This document shows positions 17,186-26,293 of a DNA stretch of 64,000 bases, one piece after another. Position 1 is the stretch's first letter. Every line of letters begins with the position of its first letter. Made by a program: the position numbers and the translations under genes. The notes under the pieces were generated by a model that did not search any database, was not told the origin of the DNA, and saw only the letters and a list, made by a program, of their open reading frames with translations. Origin of the DNA: Glaciecola nitratireducens FR1064 (GTDB lineage Bacteria > Pseudomonadota > Gammaproteobacteria > Enterobacterales > Alteromonadaceae); contig NC_016041.1 of assembly GCF_000226565.1 (NCBI RefSeq), positions 4,070,230 to 4,134,229 of the forward strand, given 5' to 3'.

Positions 17186-19726
17186 ATGTTTACTTCAACT
17201 CCATATTCGATTTTGCAATCAGTATCAATCGACACTGTTAACACACAATCTTCAGCCTTTCTGAAAGCCTTTCGTCGTTTAGGTGCTGCAAGTATGGCCG
17301 TTTTGCTGCTTGCTAACTGCGGTGGTGGTAGTGATGCACAAGTAGAATCAACGCCTTTACCACCACCGGTTCAGCAACCAGTGGTCAATTATACGGGACC
17401 TGCACCAGCGACTCCCGACGTACAAAATTTTAAATTATCAGTTTGGGATAATCTGGCAAAGCCAGATCGCTGCGGGGCTTGTCACATTCAAGGTCAACAG
17501 TCACCGCCTTTTGCTCGCTTCGATGATATCAATCTTGCCTATGCTGAAGTAAACAATCTAATCAACAGTTCTCGTATCAGTGAATCTGAACTGGTCACCA
17601 AAGTTGCCGGCGGACACAACTGCTGGTTGAGCAGTCCTGAAGCATGTGCCGACATTCTTACTACGTGGATAGGTAATTGGGCAAGTAACGAAGAAGTTGC
17701 GACAACCATCGAGTTAAACGCGCCAGTTGTGAAAATTCCTGGAGCCAACAAAAACTTTCCGTCCGACTCAGGTCTATTCGAATCAAACGTTTACCCAACG
17801 CTTCGTGAGCATTGCGCTGACTGCCATCAGTCAAGTGCAGCCATCCCTATTTCACCTTACTTAGCATCATCCGATATTGCTGAAGCGTACGCCGCTGCAA
17901 CTGCGAAGATGAACCTAGACCTCCCTGAAGACTCAAGATTAGTGGCAAGGCTTAGAGATGAATTCCACAACTGCTGGACAGATAATTGTAGAGCCGATGG
18001 TCAAGCCCTAGCTGACGCTATCCGCGCAATGTCAGAAGCGATTGACGTAACCGAGTTAGACACCAACCTCGTGAGCTCTCACGCGCTCACCTTGTATGAT
18101 GGCACGCTAGCGACAGGCGGCGGCCGTTTTGAGTCTAACCTTATAGCTAAATGGGAGTTTAAAACAGCTTCAGGCAATATTGCTTTTGACACCAGCGGCA
18201 TAGAGCCTGCGCTCAATCTTACCCTCAGCGGCGGTTACGAATGGGTAGGCGGTAACGGTATTCAACTTACTGACGGTAAGGCTCAAGGCTCAACCACCGA
18301 CAGCAAAAAAATTCATGACTTAATTGTTTCTACTGGCGAATTTGCCATAGAGGCATGGGTTGCTCCAGCTAACGTTACGCAAGAAGGCCCAGCGCGTATC
18401 GTTAGTTACTCAGGTGGCCGTGACAGACGCAACTTTACTTTGGGTCAATCGTTATATAACTACGACATGTTGTTGCGCCATGGCAACACAGATACCAACG
18501 GCATGCCAATGCTAAGCACCCGTGACGCCGACGAGGATTTACAAGCCGCTCTGCAGCACGTCGTGGTTAACTATGACGGTGTTGGCGGTCGTCAAATTTA
18601 TGTAAACGGTGAATTTACTGACGATGAAGACGACGTTGAGGCAGCGGGTCTAAGTGATTGGGATGATAGCTTTGCGTTTGTGCTCGGTAATGAAGTTTCA
18701 GGCGATGTGCCATGGGCGGGTACAATCAGAATGGCGGCAATGCACAATCGAGTGTTAACAGCAGAGCAAATCGTCAAGAACTTTGATGCCGGTGTGGGCG
18801 AAAAGTTCTTCCTACTATTTGGTATTTCAGAAATCATTAATGTACCGCAAAGCTATGTTGTGTTCGAAGTGAGTCAGTTCGATACCTATAGCTACTTGTT
18901 CACTGAACCCTCAATGATCAGCCTTGATGAAGGTGCAAACCTCGATGGCATTACATTGACTGGCATTCGTATCGGCGTAAATGGCCGTGAATCGGAGGGT
19001 GGTCAGGTGTTCGCGACATTAAATTTAACGGTTGATGGCGTAGAAGCAGCTAGCAATGAATTAGGTCAGCAGCTTTCATCACAAGGTACTATCATTCCTG
19101 TACAAAAAGGACCGGTTCAAGACGAATTCTTCCTCACTTTCGAAGTGCTAGGAGATGCCGTATCGGTGCGGCAAGAGGATGAGGCTCCAGTAGCAGCGCA
19201 GCCTGTCGATTTAGAACCTCAGTCTGATATTGGTATCAGAAACTTTGCAGAAGTGAATGCAAGTATGTCGGCGTTGACAGGAGTTCCTTCTTCGCAAACT
19301 GCGGTAAACAATACCTACCTGCAGCTGCGTCAACAATTGCCGAGCGTGACTGAAATGCAAAGCTTCTTGGCATCAAATCAAATGGCAATTACGCAAATGG
19401 CAATTCGCTATTGCGATGCGCTGATTGAGGACAGCAGCTTAAGAGCAAGCTACTTCCCAAGCTTTGACTTCGGCAAGTCAGCAAACAGCGGATTTGATAG
19501 CAATGACCGCGCGGCACTCGTCAACCCTCTGATTGATCGCATGATCGGCAGTGGCTTAAGCAGCCAGCCAGCATCAGCAGATGTGGCAACCGAACTAAAC
19601 AACTTAATCGATCGCTTAACAACGACTTGTTCAAGTAACAATTCATGTTCAGCGCAAACTACACCCACAGTAGCAAAAGCAACTTGCGCAGCCGTGCTCG
19701 CCAGTGCTGCTGTTGTTATGCAATAG
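17186..19726 (+). CDS. di-heme LamG-domain lipoprotein
   Basis: The 846-residue protein has an extended N-terminus and a lipoprotein signal (LLLANCGGG, about residue 47). Two heme motifs follow: CGACH at residues 96-100 and CADCH at 210-214. A LamG/concanavalin-like domain covers about residues 310-550 (LIAKWEFKTASGNIAFDTSG; FAIEAWVAPANV; VNYDGVGGRQIYVNGEF), a fold that often binds carbohydrate or protein. The C-terminal 150 residues are helical with several Cys. It lies 3 bp after the mono-heme gene and 13-22 bp before the Tat-exported gene, so the three are co-transcribed and probably form one complex. Confidence 0.82.
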   Translation: MFTSTPYSILQSVSIDTVNTQSSAFLKAFRRLGAASMAVLLLANCGGGSDAQVESTPLPPPVQQPVVNYTGPAPATPDVQNFKLSVWDNLAKPDRCGACHIQGQQSPPFARFDDINLAYAEVNNLINSSRISESELVTKVAGGHNCWLSSPEACADILTTWIGNWASNEEVATTIELNAPVVKIPGANKNFPSDSGLFESNVYPTLREHCADCHQSSAAIPISPYLASSDIAEAYAAATAKMNLDLPEDSRLVARLRDEFHNCWTDNCRADGQALADAIRAMSEAIDVTELDTNLVSSHALTLYDGTLATGGGRFESNLIAKWEFKTASGNIAFDTSGIEPALNLTLSGGYEWVGGNGIQLTDGKAQGSTTDSKKIHDLIVSTGEFAIEAWVAPANVTQEGPARIVSYSGGRDRRNFTLGQSLYNYDMLLRHGNTDTNGMPMLSTRDADEDLQAALQHVVVNYDGVGGRQIYVNGEFTDDEDDVEAAGLSDWDDSFAFVLGNEVSGDVPWAGTIRMAAMHNRVLTAEQIVKNFDAGVGEKFFLLFGISEIINVPQSYVVFEVSQFDTYSYLFTEPSMISLDEGANLDGITLTGIRIGVNGRESEGGQVFATLNLTVDGVEAASNELGQQLSSQGTIIPVQKGPVQDEFFLTFEVLGDAVSVRQEDEAPVAAQPVDLEPQSDIGIRNFAEVNASMSALTGVPSSQTAVNNTYLQLRQQLPSVTEMQSFLASNQMAITQMAIRYCDALIEDSSLRASYFPSFDFGKSANSGFDSNDRAALVNPLIDRMIGSGLSSQPASADVATELNNLIDRLTTTCSSNNSCSAQTTPTVAKATCAAVLASAAVVMQ

Positions 19727-19748
19727 CAGATGCGAATAGGTGATTAAA

Positions 19749-21416
19749 ATGAAAAAGACAATACGTACATTCTCAAAGAAATACACCGTCGGCGCTAGCG
19801 CTAAAACAGACCATGGCGGTATGGGCGGAAAAAATGGTGCTGATGCAGACGCTCCCTTATTTCATCAGGACCACGGCAGACCAGTAACGCGGCGCGACTT
19901 CCTAGCTCAAGGTTTTACAGCTGGTATGGGCGCAGTAGTTGGCGGTTCAGTATTGAGCATGCTAGCCGGTTCTAGCAAAGCGCACGCATCACTGTCGTCT
20001 GATTTAGAAGCATTAAAAGCTGGCTGTGGCATTGCCACGCAAGGCGCTGGGAAAATTCCCTTTATCGTTTTCGATCTAGCCGGCGGAGCCAACATTGCAG
20101 GTTCAAACGTATTGATCGGTGGACGCGGCGGACAAATGGACTTTTTGAGCACCCAGGGCTACAGCCGTCAAGGTTTACCAGGTGACATGGTACCGAGTAT
20201 TGCTAATCCGATGGCCGGTATGTCTGACTTTATCAACAATGAACTCGGCCTAGCATTTCATGCTGACAGTGCTTTTTTACGCGGTATTCAGGAAAAGCTA
20301 GCGGTCGGCAATAGAGCCAACGTGAATGGCGCCGTTATCCCAGCTCGTTCAGAAAATGACACGGGTAACAACCCTCACAATCCCATGTACGGTATTAATC
20401 GTGCAGGTTCCGACGGCTCGTTATTGACCCTAATTGGTTCAAGAAATTCTGATAGCGGCGGCAGCTCTATGGCTCCTGCCATGTTGATTGATCCAGGCAA
20501 ACGCCCAACTAAAGTAGACCGTCCCTCAGACGTCACAGGTTTGGTTGATACTGGCGATCTCGTTGGCCTACTAAGTCAAGAAGATGCAGTCTCAGTAATG
20601 GAATCGGTACAGCGCATCAGTGACATGAAGCTTAATCGCGTTGATACCAAAATTAATAGCGACGCAGACCTCAAAGAACTGGTGCGCTGCGGCTACGTTA
20701 AAAGTGCAGATATCGCTGATCGCTTCGGCGACCCTTCTTCTTTGAATCCAGAGCTTGACCCGAATATTGTGGGCGAAAATGGAATTTTCACTCAGGAAGA
20801 ATTTGACGGCGATCGCGAATTCCAAAAAACCGCGTCTGTGATGAAATTAGTCATGAACGGTTTCGCAGGAGCGGGCACAATCGCTATGGGCGGTTACGAT
20901 TACCATACGGGTAACCGCTCGTCAGGTGAAGTAAGAGATTTACGTGCAGGTAAATGCATGGGCGCGGTATTGGAATATGCCGCTCGCGTTGGCGTTCCTG
21001 TAATGATGTATGTTGTCAGTGATGGCTCGGTTGCCAGTAACGGTATGATTGACGACTCTGAGTTTGGTCGCGGTAAAGGCGTATGGACGGGTGATAACTC
21101 GTCCACCGCTGCCTCCTTCTTTATGGTTTATAATCCTAACGGTACGCCTCAATTAATTGGCGGTACGCCAGAAGAGCAAGCCGTTAGCCAGCAAATTGGT
21201 TATATGCGTAGCGATGGCTCCGTTGAAACATCAGCGACACCGGCAGCCAATAACGTCAACCTACTCGTTGAAACGGTAATTCTGAATTACCTAGCGCTGC
21301 ACGGTGAGCAAGGCCGCATGCGCACCTTATTTCCGCAAACGGGTTTAGGTAACGCTGCTTTAATGGATTCTCTGACGGCGTTTGAGCCAATAGTTAACGG
21401 TGTGATTGGTGCCTAG
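19749..21416 (+). CDS. Tat-exported DUF1501-like protein
   Basis: I prefer the ATG at 19749, after AGGTGAT; a GTG at 19740 is the alternative. The 555-residue protein carries a late twin-arginine signal (TRRDFLAQG at about residues 47-55, then a hydrophobic stretch ending SSKAHA at 80), so it is exported folded, perhaps with a metal. The body resembles DUF1501/sulfatase-like proteins that accompany heme-containing partners: FIVFDLAGGANIAGSN near the start and VMMYVVSDGSVASNG later. The exact family is uncertain. It ends the three-gene operon and converges on apbE. Confidence 0.68.
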   Translation: MKKTIRTFSKKYTVGASAKTDHGGMGGKNGADADAPLFHQDHGRPVTRRDFLAQGFTAGMGAVVGGSVLSMLAGSSKAHASLSSDLEALKAGCGIATQGAGKIPFIVFDLAGGANIAGSNVLIGGRGGQMDFLSTQGYSRQGLPGDMVPSIANPMAGMSDFINNELGLAFHADSAFLRGIQEKLAVGNRANVNGAVIPARSENDTGNNPHNPMYGINRAGSDGSLLTLIGSRNSDSGGSSMAPAMLIDPGKRPTKVDRPSDVTGLVDTGDLVGLLSQEDAVSVMESVQRISDMKLNRVDTKINSDADLKELVRCGYVKSADIADRFGDPSSLNPELDPNIVGENGIFTQEEFDGDREFQKTASVMKLVMNGFAGAGTIAMGGYDYHTGNRSSGEVRDLRAGKCMGAVLEYAARVGVPVMMYVVSDGSVASNGMIDDSEFGRGKGVWTGDNSSTAASFFMVYNPNGTPQLIGGTPEEQAVSQQIGYMRSDGSVETSATPAANNVNLLVETVILNYLALHGEQGRMRTLFPQTGLGNAALMDSLTAFEPIVNGVIGA

Positions 21417-21567
21417 CGAATGCTAGCTTGCACTAACCCAACTCAAAGCCTATTAGGTTAAAATGCTCGACGATTTCGAAATGGAACGCCAGTCAGGGAT
21501 GAATGGCAAACAGGGATGTTAACTTCTTCACGTTGGAAACCATCGAGCGCTTTTTGCTGCCTCACCA

Positions 21568-22542
21568 TTACTGCTGCAATCCATTCGAATAATGCATTTT
21601 GCGCTGGTTATCCATTACTACTGCGTCATAACCATCAATACGATTAATCATACCCAAGCCTTCTCGCAAACCCATCACAAAAACTGCGGTAGAAAGCGCA
21701 TCATTAAATGTGCTACTGGGCCCGATAATAGACACCGATTGCACATCGTAAGTCGACTTACCCGTTTTAGGCGATAGAATATGATGATAGCGTTTACCAT
21801 CTTCTTCAAAGTAACGCTCGTAATCACCGGATGTGGACATAGCAGAGTTTTGTAAAGGCATGACTACCGCTTGTTTCTCTTTATTTCTCGGGTCGCGTAT
21901 TCCCACAATCCATGGTTTGCCACGTCTGTCACCGATGAGACGAGTATCGCCACCGGCAGTAACTAATCCATGTAATATTCCCATACGCTCTAACAGTGAG
22001 ATGGAATTATCAACCGCGTGACCCTTTGCAATTCCGCCCAAATCAATTTTGACTTTTTCATTGCTAAACGCGACCGTCTTATTCTCCTTCTTGAGGACAA
22101 TGTGCTTGTAGTTAACGGCGTCTAACAAAGAGGCGATGGTTGCTTCATCTGGACGTTTATTTTCTTTGTAATTATATAAATAACCAACACTTGCAAAAGT
22201 AATATCAAACGCGCCTTTGGTTAAGTCGGAAATTTTAATAGACTTATCGAGTAGCTCAAACATTTCATCGCTGATCACCATTGCTTGTTTGCCTGCTGAT
22301 GCATTAATCAGACTAAGCTCACTGGTCTCAATGTAAGGGCTCATGAGTTGGTTAATGCGCTCCATTTCTGCCATAACAGCTTTCAACGCAAGTTGCCCTT
22401 GCACCGGGGTTTCTGCCCACACTTCAACATAGATATTAGTGCCCATAATACCTGCACTATCAGAATACCACTCAGCTTTAAGAGAGGCAGAAAAAGCCAA
22501 TATTAGAAAAAGCAGAATGCTGTTGATGGCACGTATATTCAT
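21568..22542 (-). CDS. apbE: FAD:protein FMN transferase
   Basis: The 324-residue protein has a signal peptide (to about residue 23) and the full ApbE fold: MGTNIYVEVWAE near the start, KGAFDITFASVGYLYN, KVKIDLGGIAKGHAVD (FAD and Mg binding), VTAGGDTRLIG, and YHHILSPKTGKS. ApbE moves FMN from FAD onto Ser or Thr in target proteins, usually on the periplasmic side. No NqrC/RnfG-type FMN-binding domain protein is visible in the window, but DUF3570 carries a matching motif. A small membrane-protein gene lies 24 bp upstream in the same direction. Confidence 0.95.
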   Translation of the reverse strand: MNIRAINSILLFLILAFSASLKAEWYSDSAGIMGTNIYVEVWAETPVQGQLALKAVMAEMERINQLMSPYIETSELSLINASAGKQAMVISDEMFELLDKSIKISDLTKGAFDITFASVGYLYNYKENKRPDEATIASLLDAVNYKHIVLKKENKTVAFSNEKVKIDLGGIAKGHAVDNSISLLERMGILHGLVTAGGDTRLIGDRRGKPWIVGIRDPRNKEKQAVVMPLQNSAMSTSGDYERYFEEDGKRYHHILSPKTGKSTYDVQSVSIIGPSSTFNDALSTAVFVMGLREGLGMINRIDGYDAVVMDNQRKMHYSNGLQQ

Positions 22543-22565
22543 GAAAAGCTGCCTGTAGTAAATAA

Positions 22566-22832
22566 TTAAAATTTGTAGAATAGGGTGGCCAAACCATAGG
22601 AGACAGCAACGAGCAGTACTCCACTAATCAGAAACTTAGACGCATAAGCCCCTTTTTCTCGATACTGCACACAGTAAGCAATACTTAAAGGGAAAAACAA
22701 TAGCGAAAGCACACCGTAGGCATACTGTTTGTGACCAAACGCTGTCACGACAACAATAAGCGAACCAACGAAGAACAAGGCCGCACCGATCCCTATTAAT
22801 ATGATCAAAATGACATTTGCTGCTAATTCCAC
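22566..22832 (-). CDS. small membrane protein, unknown
   Basis: An 88-residue product starting at GTG, with three hydrophobic stretches (about residues 5-30, 40-55 and 66-85) and no recognised domain. The RBS is weak. It ends 24 bp before apbE and could be co-transcribed with it; alternatively it is the last gene of the same-direction array of small genes to its right. No attC-like sequence is visible beside it. Confidence 0.5.
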   Translation of the reverse strand: MELAANVILIILIGIGAALFFVGSLIVVVTAFGHKQYAYGVLSLLFFPLSIAYCVQYREKGAYASKFLISGVLLVAVSYGLATLFYKF

Positions 22833-22909
22833 TAATACTAAACCTTTTTGGTAATTTCTTGAGAATGAAACTATCTAGTCTCGATAAGTAAGCGCTGCAT
22901 GAAAGTATA

Positions 22910-23116
22910 TTAAAAAAACTTCTTACCTGTTAACGCTATATAAATAGCAAAAAAGCCCACTACCGAATAAACAAGCTCAAATATGCCTATTCCGTCATAG
23001 CGGCCGTTAATAGCTTCTGAGATCAACATAAAAGCGAGAAGCAATGAGGGAAGTGCAAGCAAACCCACAATAATTCGCACGGTTAAAGACAGCTTTCCTT
23101 TTTCTTTTAGTAGCAA
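22910..23116 (-). CDS. small membrane protein, unknown
   Basis: This 68-residue reading frame starts at TTG or at an internal GTG (MRIIVGLLALPSL). It has two predicted helices (about residues 12-32 and 45-62) around a polar loop. No family is recognised. It shares orientation and style with the cassette-like genes to the right, but no attC is seen around it. Confidence 0.5.
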   Translation of the reverse strand: MLLKEKGKLSLTVRIIVGLLALPSLLLAFMLISEAINGRYDGIGIFELVYSVVGFFAIYIALTGKKFF

Positions 23117-23275
23117 TGTATTTTCTCTTTTTACAATCTCATATGCTTGTCATCATGAGCTAGGGGATAAATTATTATTCTGTAATTAGTAAAACAGCTT
23201 GAGCTCTTTTCGGCAAGCGTTGTAAAAAGGCAATCGTCACTGTTGGCGCTATTTTAACTATCTCCCATGCCTTAT

Positions 23276-23968
23276 CTACGATGCTGGTAAATCAAACCAC
23301 AGCGCTTCAAGTGCTAGCTCGGCTTTTATAGCTAACGTTTGTTCTGGCTCAATACCAATTGCGTCACCTTCTTTGAACGTCTGCCCATCAATCGTTACTT
23401 GGCCCTTTATAATGTGTAAGTAACCTAAACGCTTTTCGATAGCCAAGTGAATGCTTTCGTCTTTTCCCAAGACTAAGCGCGAGATACTTGCATCTTGATT
23501 GATTAATAAAGCCCCATTCTCGCCATTAGGTGCTACTAAGGTTGTTAATGCGCCTTGTTGTGGCAAGCTTTTTTGCTCGTAGCTAGGTTCAATGCCCTTC
23601 ACGTTTGGTTGGATCCAGATTTGTAGGAACTTCACTTTGTCAGTGCTTGAAGCGTTGAATTCAGAGTGTGTTACGCCGCGGCCTGCGCTCATACGCTGAA
23701 CATCACCAGCGGGAACAACATAGCTATTGCCGGTGCTGTCATCGTGCTTAAGAGCCCCCTCAGTGACGTACGAAATAATTTCCATATCGCGGTGACCATG
23801 CGTACCAAAACCTTGCCCAGGCATAACCATGTCGTCATTAATAACGCGTAGCACTGACACACCCATGTGTTTAGGGTCATAGTAGTTGCCAAACGAGAAA
23901 CTATGTTTACTTTGTAACCAACCAAAGTTCGCTGCGCCTCGGTCTTCTGATTTTCTAATATATTGCAT
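23276..23968 (-). CDS. pirin-family bicupin (YhhW-like quercetinase)
   Basis: The 230-residue protein matches the YhhW/pirin family throughout: SEDRGAANFGWLQSKHSFSF at the start, then the metal-binding cupin motif with His57 and His59 (GTHGHRDMEI) and His101 and Glu103 (GVTHSEF), the four ligands known in E. coli YhhW. That enzyme degrades quercetin in vitro; the natural substrate is unclear. A poor second cupin follows. It lies among same-direction cassette-like genes, so it could be a captured gene, although no attC is visible at its 3' side. Confidence 0.92.
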   Translation of the reverse strand: MQYIRKSEDRGAANFGWLQSKHSFSFGNYYDPKHMGVSVLRVINDDMVMPGQGFGTHGHRDMEIISYVTEGALKHDDSTGNSYVVPAGDVQRMSAGRGVTHSEFNASSTDKVKFLQIWIQPNVKGIEPSYEQKSLPQQGALTTLVAPNGENGALLINQDASISRLVLGKDESIHLAIEKRLGYLHIIKGQVTIDGQTFKEGDAIGIEPEQTLAIKAELALEALWFDLPAS

Positions 23969-23997
23969 ACATTGAGCTCTGTGTTAATTCATTGACC

Positions 23998-24059
23998 AAG
24001 AGTCGCTTGGTGCAAACAAAACATAGTGAGGTTGAACGGTATGTATCCAAGCAACTCTT
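23998..24059. repeat. inverted repeat, 13 bp arms
   Basis: Arms AAGAGTCGCTTGG (23998-24010) and CCAAGCAACTCTT (24047-24059) pair with one G-T mismatch, leaving a 36 nt loop. It sits between the stop of the 119-residue membrane-protein gene and the pirin start, where an attC would be expected in a cassette array. It lacks clear GTTRRRY/RYYYAAC ends, so it may be a worn attC or an unrelated hairpin. Confidence 0.45.
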
Positions 24060-24077
24060 TAATCATCAAAGTACTCA

Positions 24078-24437
24078 CTAGCCCATTGCGCCTCTAATCA
24101 AGACAAAAGGAATCTCAGCTAAAATAGCGACTAAGGGAACAACAGAAGAGTAAATAATCGCTTTCTTAGCTGAATAACTTAACATCAATTTTATGATCAA
24201 AAACGGCAGAATTAGATAGAGTATGTAACCGCCAAGGGCAAGTGATAAAGAGGGAGGAATATTCATACTAGCAATCGCAATCCCCAAAAGAATCACTGAA
24301 AAGTAACAGGTAATAAATATAGCAAAACTAACGTACCAGTCCATATCAACATGGAACGTGTCTTTTTTTCCGTAGTGCTTATCAAACAGCTTGTACACAC
24401 CGAATAATATAAAGCCCGCAAGCGCGATGTAGAACAT
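24078..24437 (-). CDS. small multi-pass membrane protein, unknown
   Basis: The 119-residue product starts at ATG after AAGGAAG and has about four hydrophobic stretches (residues 1-15, 33-58, 64-86 and 92-112). No family is recognised. Size, AT-rich sequence, strong RBS and orientation match integron cassette genes nearby. Confidence 0.72.
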   Translation of the reverse strand: MFYIALAGFILFGVYKLFDKHYGKKDTFHVDMDWYVSFAIFITCYFSVILLGIAIASMNIPPSLSLALGGYILYLILPFLIIKLMLSYSAKKAIIYSSVVPLVAILAEIPFVLIRGAMG

Positions 24438-24510
24438 AGGTGAACTTCCTTGAAAAATTGAACTATCGTTTTATTGAACTGTAAATTTAATTACAATTGC
24501 CCACTAGTGT

Positions 24511-24843
24511 TTAACTATCCAGCAACTGAGGTACTTTGTTTGCTGTAAAACCAAACTCTTGTCCTAAACCAAAAACAATTCGTTGAGGGCCAATGAAATT
24601 GCCTTGGGTCGCTTCATGCCATTCACAGTTTAGGGTACTGGTGCCTTTCCTTAGCCTACACGACCAATGACTTAGGCCGGCTCCGAGTTCATTATATTCG
24701 CCGCTTAATTCCCAGCCGCGTTCGATATATTGAGAAATAATGAGGTGGAAACGCTCAGCCGAAACCTCTTGAATGATATTAAGTCCATAGTATTGATACT
24801 TAAATTCAGTCAACTTTTTTCTTATCAAAGCAAAAAGAGTCAT
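24511..24843 (-). CDS. hypothetical protein, about 110 aa
   Basis: I chose the ATG at 24843 because GAGGGAA lies just upstream; the frame is open further but that part overlaps the upstream gene. The protein (MTLFALIRKKLTEFKYQYYG onward) is soluble, with an aromatic-rich middle (ERGWELSGEYNELGAGLSHWSC). I do not recognise it. It follows the Trp-rich protein gene by 35 bp and may be co-transcribed with it. Confidence 0.65.
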   Translation of the reverse strand: MTLFALIRKKLTEFKYQYYGLNIIQEVSAERFHLIISQYIERGWELSGEYNELGAGLSHWSCRLRKGTSTLNCEWHEATQGNFIGPQRIVFGLGQEFGFTANKVPQLLDS

Positions 24844-24878
24844 ATTTCCCTCATAGTGGAATTGCAAATATTTAAACG

Positions 24879-25094
24879 TTACTTCCAGCCTTGCAGCCAA
24901 CGATTATCATCTTTCAGATCGAGCCAATTAATCGGGGTAGGGCGTTTAGACATAACAGGTTCTATGCAGCAAGCGACAACAATCCCTTCCTCATCAAATT
25001 CAAGGTCAGAAATAATAAAATGCTTTTCTTTGTTAACAGGCGTAACGGCTGTCCACTTACTATTGAGTAATTTTTTAGGATTTATTTTATTCAT
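24879..25094 (-). CDS. Trp-rich small protein (TIGR02450 family)
   Basis: The 71-residue protein fits the TIGR02450 Trp-rich family: it begins INPKKLLNSKWTAVTPVNKE, contains EKHFIISD, and ends INWLDLKDDNRWLQGWK with Trp residues at the conserved places. The function of the family is unknown. An equivalent gene is common in marine gammaproteobacteria. Confidence 0.85.
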   Translation of the reverse strand: MNKINPKKLLNSKWTAVTPVNKEKHFIISDLEFDEEGIVVACCIEPVMSKRPTPINWLDLKDDNRWLQGWK

Positions 25095-25176
25095 TATGAC
25101 TCAATTAAAAGGTGCCAACGCAGGACATGACCCAACGTCGAGGCTATTCGCTTGATTTAGGTAAACATTCCGTTCG

Positions 25177-25362
25177 TTAAGAATGCCAACTAGCATCAGG
25201 CATTACAACCAAAAGGAAGGTTGCAACTGGGCCTAAAAATAACGATATGAAAAACCACAGCAGCCCGGTTCGCCCCTTCCCTTGCGCCAAGCCTGCATTG
25301 ATCAGAGCGAGTGTGCCCCAGCCGACAAAAAATGAACCATTGTTAAATACTATATCTGACAT
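25177..25362 (-). CDS. small membrane protein, unknown
   Basis: The 61-residue product begins at ATG seven bases after AAGGAG, a strong start signal. It has a hydrophobic helix at about residues 11-25 and a longer one at 33-53 (LLWFFISLFLGPVATFLLVV). No named family is recognised. An attC is expected just left of its stop if it is a cassette, but none is convincing there. Confidence 0.7.
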   Translation of the reverse strand: MSDIVFNNGSFFVGWGTLALINAGLAQGKGRTGLLWFFISLFLGPVATFLLVVMPDASWHS

Positions 25363-25747
25363 TTAAAACTCCTTTCACTTTTACTTATTGGTAATTAAAA
25401 ACCAAAATAAGGCTCGACTAGTTACTCTAAAATTTTAACCAGCGTGTGCTTCATATAACCATAAATATCAGAAAACCCCAAACAGAGCCGAGGTGATACG
25501 CCCTTTTATAAAGAGAAGCACTCACAAGTGTCTATGGTGCTTTATAACAACTATAGCAAAAGTATGAAATGGTTCCAACGGAGCGAGATTAAACTAATCT
25601 AAAGGCATAAGTCTCATGCATTTGCATAATATAACGCTATCGAAGACAGGAAAATAGGCGCGCTAGCGAGTAATTTTGTCCTCGTGACGCAAACTAAGAT
25701 TATCGTTTCTCATTTTTAATCGTTGATTTAAGATTTCGATTGCTTAC
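25363..25747. other. 385 bp without a gene
   Basis: AT-rich sequence between two same-direction small genes. I see no open frame with a start signal, no attC that folds well, and no convincing terminator. It may contain the worn end of a cassette or the promoter for the 61-residue gene. Confidence 0.4.
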
Positions 25748-26293
25748 TTAAACGGCTTTTAAAACCAAGCCTTTGGATTGCATAAAAATGACTAATGAAA
25801 ATATAATTTCTGTTATGCCACCAACGAATGCACCAATAACAAAATTACCGCCTAAAAGTATGCACAACATACCAGAAAGTATCAGAACACCTCCTAAAAC
25901 CCAATATGTTTTTACACCATATAGGGTGTTAAAAGCTAGGTAACGGACACCGATAATCATTAGCATAATTGGATAAAACCATTCAATTTTCAACTTTGCG
26001 ACATAGAAAGCTAAAAACAAACCTACAAAGAGTATAATTGTGCTTTCTAAAGCAAGTTTACCCAAAGGGTTTTTAGGAGCATGATTACCTGAACGTTTAA
26101 GCGTTTTTGATAGTAGTACAGCTAGCGGATGAATAAACATACCACCAAAAAAAAGAGTCAACATACTTGCTTGGTTTGAATACAGTAGCGCAACGATACC
26201 TGCAGCACACCAAATTAAACCAGAAACTAAAACACCCGCTCCACCGCCAAAATACGAAAAATTCATATCTTGTTGGGCGTCTTTAAATATCAT
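25748..26293 (-). CDS. DUF7010-family membrane protein
   Basis: The 181-residue protein has about six hydrophobic stretches. Its opening (KDAQQDMNFSYFGGGAGVLV, then SGLIWCAAGIVALL) and FGGMFIHPLAVLLSKTLKRSG match the DUF7010 pattern as I know it. The function is unknown. AAGGAATATTC gives a good RBS. The start overlaps the end of the DUF4870 gene by 11 bp, so the two are a coupled pair and may have been captured as one unit. Confidence 0.82.
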   Translation of the reverse strand: MIFKDAQQDMNFSYFGGGAGVLVSGLIWCAAGIVALLYSNQASMLTLFFGGMFIHPLAVLLSKTLKRSGNHAPKNPLGKLALESTIILFVGLFLAFYVAKLKIEWFYPIMLMIIGVRYLAFNTLYGVKTYWVLGGVLILSGMLCILLGGNFVIGAFVGGITEIIFSLVIFMQSKGLVLKAV

